Positions 21,258-28,660 of a DNA stretch of 64,000 nt are shown in pieces; position 1 is the first letter of the stretch; each line of letters opens with the position of its first letter. The DNA comes from SG8-40 sp963792855. Its GTDB lineage: Bacteria > Pseudomonadota > Gammaproteobacteria > Burkholderiales > Eutrophovitaceae. The DNA lies in contig CAWBXZ010000009.1 of NCBI GenBank assembly GCA_963792855.1, positions 124,001-188,000 of the forward strand, read 5' to 3'. Below the pieces are notes generated by a model. It saw nothing but the letters and a program-made list of their open reading frames with translations, searched no databases and had not been told where the DNA came from. The position numbers and the translations under genes are program-made.

Positions 21258-21986
21258 ATGCGAAACGCGATGACGGGAACAGGTCCAGGTCGGCGGCTAT
21301 CTCTGGTTTCAGAAGGCAGCAAAGGGCGTGGCAAGCCACCCTCGCAACCGATCCCGAAGGCTTCCTCAGTCGTTGATATATGTGAAGCGCGGTCCAGCGC
21401 GGACAGGGAGTCGCTTCAAACGTTTCGGCACCGGGTCGCCATCATGGACATGAATCGGGCGCGCTTTCAACCCGACCAGCAAGTGCACTCACGTGACGAC
21501 AACCTGAGGACAGGTGGCGTGCAACTGATCGCCTCTTGTTCTTCGGAAATTGCAGGAACCATTCAAATCAATTACGCCTTTGCACGCGACCTCGGCGTAG
21601 ATGCGGACTTCTACAGAATGCGGGAATTTGCGGGAGCCGATCACCCGCGTCACACCTGCATCATCTCGCGCCTGCTCGTAGCACCCGCATGGAGGGGCGG
21701 TTCGCTGGGCCGGCAACTGTGTATAGCCGCCTACCGGCACGCACTTGGCGAGAATGCGCGGACAGCATTCCTGCGATGCAACGATTCACTCATCTTTTAC
21801 TTCTCCACCCTCGGATTCAAACCGTACATGGGCAAAGCCCAACACGCGATTTTCGGAGAGGTGCTGCCGATGAAGTTGGATCTTCAGGATGAACAATATC
21901 TGACGATGGTTCACTCGCCCTTAGTTGACGCGTTGCGCGCGTGGAAAAGGGCCCGGACGCCGGACGTGCGCGTCGTAACGGAATGA
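21258..21986 (+). CDS. GNAT-fold acyltransferase, FeeM/acyl-amino-acid-synthase-like
   Basis: The product is 242 residues. The start at 21258 is supported by GGAGGAG eight bases upstream; an in-frame start at 21237 lacks such a site. Residues 1-40 are basic and low in structure. The GNAT core follows: FRHRVAIMDMNRARFQPDQQ, then ISRLLVAPAWRGGSLGRQL (the V-x-P-x-x-R-G acyl-CoA/ACP loop region) near residue 138, and the YFSTLGFKPY strand-loop near 184. The C-terminal FGEVLPMKLDLQDEQYL segment resembles FeeM-type N-acyltransferases, which join an acyl-ACP to an amino acid. Assignment to GNAT is fairly safe; the FeeM-like substrate is inference. No acyl carrier or partner gene is adjacent. Confidence 0.6.
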   Translation: MRNAMTGTGPGRRLSLVSEGSKGRGKPPSQPIPKASSVVDICEARSSADRESLQTFRHRVAIMDMNRARFQPDQQVHSRDDNLRTGGVQLIASCSSEIAGTIQINYAFARDLGVDADFYRMREFAGADHPRHTCIISRLLVAPAWRGGSLGRQLCIAAYRHALGENARTAFLRCNDSLIFYFSTLGFKPYMGKAQHAIFGEVLPMKLDLQDEQYLTMVHSPLVDALRAWKRARTPDVRVVTE

Positions 21987-22310
21987 GATGGTTACTTCTG
22001 GCCGCAGCTGCAAGCGAGCCACACCTGGACTTATTTCCCGTACCACGCGAAAGTACCTCTTAACACTGGCCGGGATGGCGGTCGGGAACGCTTGTCCGTC
22101 ATTTTCAGCTAATTGGAACCCAAGGAGGACAATTCGCTTCCCCTTGACACCGCGGACAGCAGCCGGCCCACGCATGCGACTTGCTTAAGACGGGGCATGC
22201 TCGCACCAGACTGCCAGTCGCAAGTCAGGCAACATCAGGCTTTGTCAGCCGGAACCGTCAGTGCCAGAATAACGTAAAGAGTTCACGCCGCATCGATTCA
22301 TCAAGTGATC
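21987..22310. other. Intergenic region, nothing recognised
   Basis: About 320 bases lie between the acyltransferase gene and the small Cys-rich gene. No RNA gene, repeat or clear terminator was seen. Confidence 0.45.
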
Positions 22311-22698
22311 ATGAGTCAATACCGGTTTCAGCAATCTGATCATCTTTCTTGCCGCCATTCTCTTTCCTGCAGCGACCACCGCTCTCGCACAAGACGATGT
22401 TCAGAGCATCACAATGTCTTGCCAGGCATCCCTGCGGGAAATTGTTTTCTGGTGCGTGACGATCGGCGGAGCAGACGGCGCGGTATCCTCTCCGGTCGAA
22501 CAGGAAAACAACTGCCGCGAGGCAAAGCAACGTTCTGATCGTTACTGCTACCCCTTGCAGGTGCCTCAGCTGGGTTGCACCTCCGCGCTGCAGGAAATGG
22601 AAATCTGGTGCGGGGGCAAGGCCAAGTTTAATCTCACCGACATCATCAACTACTGCAGGAAGAGCCAGCGTAACGTGCGTGTGTTCTGTTACCGGTAG
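22311..22698 (+). CDS. Small secreted Cys-rich protein, frameshifted in the signal peptide
   Basis: From about 22330 the frame reads a clear signal peptide (NLIIFLAAILFPAATTALA followed by QDD). A mature domain of about 100 residues then carries eight cysteines, ending in NVRVFCYR at 22698. This frame has a stop at 22312 and no start codon in front of the signal peptide. An ATG at 22311 in the neighbouring frame would join it if one base near 22329 were removed. Even cysteine number and export signal suggest a periplasmic or secreted protein held by four disulfides. I do not recognise the family. It could be a real pseudogene or a one-base sequence error. Confidence 0.5.
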
Positions 22699-22833
22699 CG
22701 GCTCACGATCAAGCAGTATGGCCCTGCGTGTTGCGACGACTGGAAACCCGCGGTGCGCACCGAAATCCGGCGGCGCGGTAAACGGGCACTCCTACTTTCA
22801 GCGTGCCGGGTCTGCCAATCGAGAGTCCGACGT

Positions 22834-22925
22834 TCAGGGAATGTCCTTGTAAACCTGGTCGGAGTATTCGCTTTCGTTATCCGAGTCGTCGACTGCGGTT
22901 ACCGCAAAATAATAGCGCCTGCCGC
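22834..22925 (-). pseudogene. C-terminal remnant of a fibronectin type III protein
   Basis: Reading leftward from the IS boundary, the frame encodes RRYYFAVTAVDDSDNESEYS and a short tail to a TGA at 22834. This is the last two strands of an FN3 domain of the kind common in exported bacterial proteins (YYFAVTAxDxxxNES). The upstream part of the gene is absent: on the other side of the IS lies an unrelated gene on the opposite strand. It is therefore a truncated leftover. Confidence 0.65.
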
Positions 22926-24011
22926 TAGTGTGCTGTCCCGCGAGATAAGTACGCAAAGTCGTTCGATCTTTGCGAGGATCGAGTCGGCGGTGGCAGTCCA
23001 TACGAACGGGGGGGCCTGGGCGTTGTAGTGCTCGACGAAGGTATCGATCTTCGGACGAGCTCTTTGACGCTGGAGAACGAGCCGCGCCGGATGGCCTTCT
23101 GGGTGATGATGCTGAACCAGCGTTCGACCTGGTTGAGCCACGAGGCATAGGTGGGAGTGTAGTGGATGTGGTAGCGCGGTCGCGTCGCCAGCCAAGCCCG
23201 GACCTTGGCGTGCTTGTGCGTGGAGTAGTTGTCGACGATGAGGTGGACGTCCAGGTCCTTCGGGACATTGGCATCGATATGGCGCAGGAACGGGAGGAAC
23301 TCCTGGTGGCGATGGCGCTGCTTGCATTGGGTGAGGACGGCTCCGGAGGCGACGTCCAGGGCCGCGAACAGGGTCGTGGTTCCATGTCGCACGTAGTCGT
23401 GGGTCACCCCTTCGACTAGCCGAGTCCCATCGGCAGCAGCGGCTGCGTGCGATCGAGCGCCTGGATCTGGCTCTTCTCATCGACACACAGGACGATGGCG
23501 TGGTCCGGCGGGTTGAGGTACAGGCCGACGATGTCGCGCACTTTCTCGACGAAGAAGGGATCGGTGGAGAGCTTGAAGTGACGCTGCCGGTGCGGTTGCA
23601 CGCCGAACAGGTCGAACCAACGCTGGACGGTGCTCTTCGAGACACTGGTCTGTTCGGCCATCGAGCGTACGCTCCAGTGTGTGCCGTCTGGCGGGTGGCT
23701 TTGCAGGGCAGTGTTGATCACCTCGGCGACCCGCTCGTCCTGGCGGGTTCGCGGTCGGCCGGCGCGCAGTTCATCGTGCAGGCCTTCGAGGCCGTGCTCA
23801 CGATATCGGTCGCGCCACTTGCCGACAGTGGCATCGTCAACCGCAATCGTTTCGCAATCGACGCATTGGCTTCGCCGTCGGCGCTGGCGAGCACGATGTG
23901 CGCGCGCTGCACGACGCCGTGCGGCAGCGAGCGCGAGTGGGCGATACTTTCGAGTTGGGACTTGGCGTCATCGGTGAGTACGAGCGGCTCGATCGGGCAA
24001 CCTCGTGGCAT
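22925..24011 (-). pseudogene. IS630-family transposase, four frameshifts
   Basis: The reconstructed protein begins MPRGCPIEPLVL and has a helix-turn-helix region (NASIAKRL then DDATVGKWRDRYREHGLEGL). A second DNA-binding segment (TSVSKSTVQRWFDLFGV) follows. The DDE domain then shows VLCVDEKSQIQALDRTQPLL, HLIVDNYSTHKH and TPTYASWLNQVERWFSIIT, carrying the three acidic catalytic residues. It ends near SRGTAH at 22925. The frame changes near 23841-23850, 23425-23428, 23050-23056 and 22935-22940. With four indels in 1.1 kb it cannot make a full transposase as written. The density is higher than in the surrounding genes, so true decay is plausible. Confidence 0.8.
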
Positions 24012-24073
24012 GGGCGGACTCCAAGCTAGTAGACGCCCATACATATAGCATTTATTTCTGGGACACTACACTA
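22926..24073. mobile_element. IS630-type insertion sequence with terminal inverted repeats and flanking TA
   Basis: The element is about 1.15 kb and bounded by TA dinucleotides at 22926-22927 and 24072-24073, the target used by IS630/Tc1/mariner elements. Both ends read inward as TAGTGTnnTGTCCC, with further matches for about 22 bases. The interior is a single transposase reading frame in pieces. The size and single DDE gene fit IS630. No second copy is in the window. Confidence 0.85.
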
Positions 24074-24074
24074 G

Positions 24075-24440
24075 GTCCTTCCGGATAGCGCCAAGGAATT
24101 CAAGCGGTTGCTGCTTCGTGCACCAAGGCGTGCCGGTTGCCACACCTGAAACAACAGCCAGTTCCCGGCGTTGCTGAAAAATGCGCTCGATTGGGCGTTT
24201 CGCCGGGAAGGCGATGCAGAAACCTCTCGCCGCGTTGGTTGCCGGCGTGATGTCGGCCTCTCCCGGTGCGCTCGTAGCTCGCTTATCTGGGAATGGTCGT
24301 CGTCCCGGAGCGCGTAAGCGTGGGCAAGGCCCATGAAGCCTTTGACGACAGCGGCGTGCTCAAGGACCCTCGGCAGCAACAGTCGCTCGAAGAACTGGGC
24401 GCGCAAACGGCACGGTTTTTGCAGCGCCTTGTTCTTTTGC
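24075..24440 (+). pseudogene. C-terminal relic of an NADPH-dependent FMN reductase
   Basis: Directly after the IS end, successive frames encode VLPDSAKEFKRLLLR, GVPVATPE, NSQFPALLKNALDWAFRREG, GVMSASPGAL and YLGMVVVPERVSVGKAHEAF. These are ordered pieces of the second half of flavodoxin-fold NADPH:FMN reductases. The nucleotide-binding N-terminal half (GSxRxxSxN motif) is missing; the IS occupies its place. The frame changes several times and there is a TAG near 24275. It is a decayed fragment, with no stop of its own before the next gene. Confidence 0.65.
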
Positions 24441-24532
24441 GACTGCTTGGTATTCCGCGCTTCAGGCGCACCGTTGCGCCTGATGTAAGAAGCACTTTGC
24501 CGTCTATCCTAAGTCGCGAAGCCGGAGGTGCC

Positions 24533-24938
24533 ATGACGACCCTGGCGAGAGTCATATTTGTCTTTGCAATCGTAATACCGAACGCTTGCAAAGTGTTGGG
24601 TCGAAGTAGGCGCCGATCCGGAAGCCAAATTTTATTTGGATCTTGACTCGATCGCCATGGTCAACGACAGCCTGCACGTGATCAAGCGCGGCGTCGACTC
24701 GCCGCTTACCGAGAACTTCACGGGGAAACCGGTCGTTTTCAAAGAGACGGGGGGAACTGTCGAAATGGACTGCAAATTACGCGTCAACCGGGTTACGCGA
24801 ATCGACATGCTCGATATCAATGGCGAAGTCGTGTGGACCTCTGGCGACATGCCACGGCAACTATGGTTATCAGTCAAATCCAATTCGCATGCAGAGGCGA
24901 CGCTCGACGTCGCTTGTGCTCATTTCGAAAGGGGATGA
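24533..24938 (+). CDS. Adhesin_E-like small exported protein, one frameshift
   Basis: The ATG at 24533 follows GGAGG by five bases and opens a signal peptide (TTLARVIFVFAIVIPNACK). About one base too many near 24585-24600 shifts the frame. The rest reads WVEVGADPEAKFYLDLDSI, then GKPVVFKETGG, EMDCKLRV and GEVVWTSGDM, and ends at 24938. This is the pattern of the surface-adhesin protein E family (PF16747): W-x-x-V, a YxDxxSI strand, a mid-domain Cys and a final VACA. Homologues are small periplasmic or surface proteins of unclear function. The pilin-like gene follows 116 bases later on the same strand. Confidence 0.6.
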
Positions 24939-25054
24939 ATGCAAGCGCTTCTGTTGATCTGGATTTGCCGGTGTTTGTGAAGACGGAATGTGAGCCGCGT
25001 GGACGTGGGTTGTGCGCAATTCATGTGAGCGGTGATTCAGTTCCCACTCCCAAG

Positions 25055-25784
25055 ATGGTAGGCAGGCAAGTGGGGTTTACGCTGGTTGAGGTCGCGATCG
25101 TGCTGGTCGTGATTGGCCTTATTGTCGGGGGGGTCACTGCTGGTCAGCAACTGATACGTAGTGCTAAAACGAACCAAGCACTTAGTACTCTTGACAGCAT
25201 CGCCGCAGCCGTACTTGCTTTCAATGATCGCTACGAGAGGATGCCGGGCGATTACCACGCAGCATCCGTTCATATGAACTGTGCAATTACGTGCTTGAAT
25301 GGAAATGGCAATCGACGCGTTGAGAGGAACGCAATTCCCGTCTCGGGCAGCGAAGTACACGAAGAGTTGCTGGTCTGGAGTCACCTCTCCGGTGCTGGAT
25401 TTATCAATGGAGAGGAAGTCTTTCGTCCGGTCGCCGGCGGAACTGTGCCTACGTTGGCAAATACCCCCCGCAATGGTTTTGGCGTCACGTTCAAGTTCGT
25501 CTACGACGGAAACTTCGGTACGGCTCCAGACGGAACGGCCCGTCACAATTTCAAAACAGGAAATCGGATCCCTGTTGACCTCATTCAGGAAATTGACACG
25601 AAAATTGACGATGAACTGCCCACACTGGCCGCTTCCGGTTCTCGTCTTTTGCGCCGGGCGACGTGGCGCCGGTTGGCGGTGGCGTGAAGGAGGTCTCCAT
25701 CTCGGCACCAGCGGCGAGGGGCCGACCGCGGTATGGAATGCAGCCAACGGGACAACCAACTGCGGTGCAGCCAGTCTCTTCTGA
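25055..25784 (+). CDS. Type IV pilin-like protein (prepilin signal), frameshifted near C-terminus
   Basis: From the ATG at 25055 the protein starts MVGRQVG then FTLVEVAIVLVVIGLIVGG. This is a class III prepilin leader with Gly at the cleavage site, Phe at +1 and Glu at +5, followed by the hydrophobic N-terminal helix. The globular part has NDRYERMPGDYHAAS, seen in pilin-like proteins that continue with PGD motifs. The original frame stops at 25687, but another frame continues to GTTNCGAASLF at 25784, a normal pilin-like C-terminus with a Cys. At least one shift lies near 25620-25690. No other pilus gene is nearby, so it relies on a prepilin peptidase elsewhere. Confidence 0.7.
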
Positions 25785-25819
25785 ATCCGTAGCCGATTGA
25801 CTCCGCGAGTCAACAACAG

Positions 25820-25843
25820 AAAGGGCAGCGTTGCTGCCCTTTT
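25820..25843 (+). terminator. Rho-independent terminator after pilin-like gene
   Basis: AAAGGGCAGC and its complement GCTGCCCTTT flank a GTT loop, followed by T. The hairpin sits 36 bases after the pilin stop. Confidence 0.75.
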
Positions 25844-26433
25844 CGTGGGCCTTGAGGAAACCGATGCACCCGCTCCAGCGTAGCGCTTGCCTTTTTATGT
25901 CAAGACCTCCCTCGGGTCAATTCTAGGGAAGAGAACTCTCAATTAACTCGGCTACCCTGGCGGAGAAAGTGACGATTTCCATAATGTCTCCTCTTGGCGA
26001 CAAATACGCGCTTCGATTTTTGGCAAATCCCACGCGCTAACCAGTCACCGCGGCGCCATGTATCAACACCTAAGAGTGGTGTTCGGGAACGTGCCGTATT
26101 AACAAGAACAAGACTCGACAACTTATCGGCAGACACCAACGACAGAATCCGGAACATCGATATCACCGACGCGGAGCGGAAACTGCTCTGAAGGCTTCTC
26201 ACGCAACTTCGATTGGCTGCGGCCTATCCGATCACGAGTCGCTCCGCGCATCCGGCTTGTCTAGCGCCCTCCAGCAAGCTTCAGCATCGGCACGAAACAC
26301 GCCTCTCGACGCCACGCACCGGACGCTTCTGCGGAACCCTGGACCACGGTTGACGTGGGCTGTCACAGGCGTAAAGTAACTTCCGGCGGCCTCGAAAAGA
26401 ATAATTCCGGCCAGCATACCAAGGGAGGAAATT
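25844..26433. other. Intergenic region, nothing recognised
   Basis: About 590 bases without a convincing gene. The only signal is GGGAGGA at 26423-26429, the ribosome site of the next small gene. Confidence 0.45.
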
Positions 26434-26718
26434 ATGAGAACAACCACGATCGCGATGTCGTCGGTCGGACTGATAGCGATGACTCCGGTCTGCGATGCAG
26501 ATTCAACGGCAACGCTGAGAGTATCGGCCCGGGTCGTCCACGATTGCACAGCAATCGCGGACGGGGTGACGAACTGCTCGTTAGAAACCTTGCGCGTTCA
26601 ATCAACTTATTCCGGACGCGTGACTATCAAGACCGTCGGCGGCGAACCAGCCATCCAGTTCGTTGGCCCGCAACCGAGTATCGAGCGTGACGAGGATAGG
26701 TTGACCATCGCGTTCTAG
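26434..26718 (+). CDS. Small exported protein of unknown function
   Basis: The 94-residue product has a strong ribosome site (AGGGAGGA) six bases before the ATG. A likely signal peptide is MRTTTIAMSSVGLIAMTPVC, with cleavage probably after CDA near residue 22. The mature part begins STATLRVSARVVHDCTAIAD. It has a beta-strand pattern and two cysteines, loosely like the first strands of spore-coat-U/pilus-type subunits but far too short for a whole domain. It ends with a charged, beta-type DRLTIAF. No family is recognised. Confidence 0.5.
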   Translation: MRTTTIAMSSVGLIAMTPVCDADSTATLRVSARVVHDCTAIADGVTNCSLETLRVQSTYSGRVTIKTVGGEPAIQFVGPQPSIERDEDRLTIAF

Positions 26719-26870
26719 CGAAGTACGCAGCAGTTGAAATCCGCGTTCCCCGGACACTTCAATCGTGAAACTGCACTCGCAATTGAGTCGTGCCGACCAC
26801 ACGTCGGGACTGGTTCTGCCACTCGCGATCCGGCCGAAGACCCAGGAGGAGTAACCAGGCAGGGCCAAAT

Positions 26871-26898
26871 AAAAAAGCCACCTGTCAGGTGGCTTTTT
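26871..26898 (-). terminator. Rho-independent terminator for the tRNA-Ala/tRNA-Glu unit
   Basis: An 8-bp stem, GCCACCTG/CAGGTGGC, has A-runs on the left and T-runs on the right. It can stop transcription on either strand and lies just beyond the 3' end of tRNA-Glu. Confidence 0.85.
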
Positions 26899-26901
26899 GT
26901 G

Positions 26902-26977
26902 TGGCGACCCCACGGGGATTCGAACCCCGGTTACCGCCGTGAAAGGGCGATGTCCTAGGCCACTAGACGATGGGGTC
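26902..26977 (-). tRNA. tRNA-Glu (UUC)
   Basis: The reverse strand folds into a 76-nt cloverleaf with acceptor GACCCCA/TGGGGTC, anticodon loop CTTTCAC giving UUC, T-loop GGTTCGAAT, and an encoded CCA end. It is next to tRNA-Ala and close to gltX, whose product charges it. Confidence 0.95.
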
Positions 26978-26991
26978 CCGTCAAAACTTCT

Positions 26992-27067
<76 letters not shown>

Positions 27068-27119
27068 GGCAAAACGAGGGCGAATTATACGGTCGCGCTT
27101 AATGCCTGTAAAGAAACGC

Positions 27120-28520
27120 CTATCCGGGAAAATTCGGCAACTCGCGGTCCATCCGCGCGAGCACTTCATCCCGGCCAATCAACTCCAGCGTCGCGTCGAT
27201 CGACGGGGTTTGCGGCTCTCCGGTCACCATCACCCTTAGCGGCATGGCAATCCGGGGCATTTTGAGCCCGGATTCGGTGACTGTCGCCTTGATGGCCCCG
27301 GATATGGCTTCGCGCTGCCAGTCGACTTCGCCAAGGCGTTGGCGCAGCGCCTCCAGTGCCGGGCGCACTTCGGCACTGTAGTGCTGTTCCTTGAGCTCTG
27401 CGGTGGGATGCAGTACGCGATAGAACAGCACGGCCGCGTCGGCCAATTCGACCACTGTAGTCGCACGCCCCTTCAGCAGCGCCACGACGCGGGCGAGGTC
27501 CGGCCCGTTGCCGGGGTCGCAATCGCGCTGGCGCAAGAACGGCGCCACCAGCGCCGCAAGCCGCGCATCATCGGCCTCCTTGAGGTATTGCTGGTTTACC
27601 CAGTCCAGTTTCGCAGCGTCGAACCTCGACGGCGAGCGGCTGACGTTGGCAAATTCGAACCATTCGACAAATTGCGCCAGCGAGAAAATTTCGTCATCCC
27701 CGTGGCCCCAACCGAGCCGCGCGAGGTAGTTGATCAGCGCCTCGGGCAGGTAGCCCTCCTCCTCGTACTGCATGACGCTGACGGCGCCATGGCGCTTTGA
27801 CAGCCGCTCGCCGTCGTGCCCGAGGATCATCGGCACATGGCCGAACTGCGGCAACGGGAAGCCAAGCGCGTTGAAGATGTTGATCTGGCGCGGCGTGTTG
27901 TTGACATGATCGTCACCGCGTATGACGTGACTGATCTTCATGTCGAAATCATCAACGACGACGCCGAAATTGTAGGTCGGCACGCCGTCGGCACGCAGCA
28001 GGACCAGGTCATCGAGCTCTTCGTTGCTGACCGTTACCGTGCCCTTGACCAGATCGTCCCAGGCCACCGCGCCGCCATCCGGATTACGAAACCGCAAGAC
28101 CGGCTTGACGCCGGCCGGCGGCGTTTTTCCGGCCGCGTTCTCGGGACGCCAGCGCCCGTCGTAGCGCGGCTTGAGCCCCGAGGCACGCTGCGCTTCGCGC
28201 ATTTCGGTCAGTTCGTCCGGAGAGGCATAGCACCAGTAGGCATGGCCGCCGTCGAGCAGCTGTTGCGCGACCTCGCGATACCGTGCGATACGCTGCATCT
28301 GGAAATACGGCCCCTCGTCCCAGTCCAGTCCCAGCCAGCGCATCGAGTCGAAAATCGCCTGGGTGGATTCCCCGGTCGAGCGCTCCAGGTCGGTGTCCTC
28401 GATCCGCAACACGAACTGCCCGCCGTGCCGGCGCGCGTACGCCCAGGAAAACAGCGCGGTTCGCGCGCCGCCGATATGCAGATATCCGGTCGGGCTGGGA
28501 GCAAAACGGGTGCGAATCAT
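27120..28520 (-). CDS. gltX: Glutamyl-tRNA synthetase
   Basis: This class I synthetase attaches Glu to tRNA-Glu in the cytoplasm. The 466-residue product has the HIGH-type signature in FAPSPTGYLHIGGARTALF (residues 7-25), the RGDDHVNNTPRQINIF segment near 205 that binds the acceptor end, and the KMSKS-type loop GERLSKRHGAV near 237-247. The C-terminal anticodon-binding domain is complete. It is of normal length for the bacterial enzyme. I see no cysteine zinc cluster near residue 100, as in the zinc-free group. It lies on the same strand as the two tRNAs downstream and could share their transcript. malQ ends 140 bases upstream. Confidence 0.97.
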   Translation of the reverse strand: MIRTRFAPSPTGYLHIGGARTALFSWAYARRHGGQFVLRIEDTDLERSTGESTQAIFDSMRWLGLDWDEGPYFQMQRIARYREVAQQLLDGGHAYWCYASPDELTEMREAQRASGLKPRYDGRWRPENAAGKTPPAGVKPVLRFRNPDGGAVAWDDLVKGTVTVSNEELDDLVLLRADGVPTYNFGVVVDDFDMKISHVIRGDDHVNNTPRQINIFNALGFPLPQFGHVPMILGHDGERLSKRHGAVSVMQYEEEGYLPEALINYLARLGWGHGDDEIFSLAQFVEWFEFANVSRSPSRFDAAKLDWVNQQYLKEADDARLAALVAPFLRQRDCDPGNGPDLARVVALLKGRATTVVELADAAVLFYRVLHPTAELKEQHYSAEVRPALEALRQRLGEVDWQREAISGAIKATVTESGLKMPRIAMPLRVMVTGEPQTPSIDATLELIGRDEVLARMDRELPNFPG

Positions 28521-28660
28521 GGGTCTTCTACTCGATCAGGTTGCCGGACACCCGGCTTGCTCGGCGACCGGGATGTTGTCGAGCGTTCTCGCATACACCC
28601 ACATGGTCCCGGGCAGCAAGCAAGCGCCGGAAAAAGTGCGCCATTCTACTAGAAGCGCTG

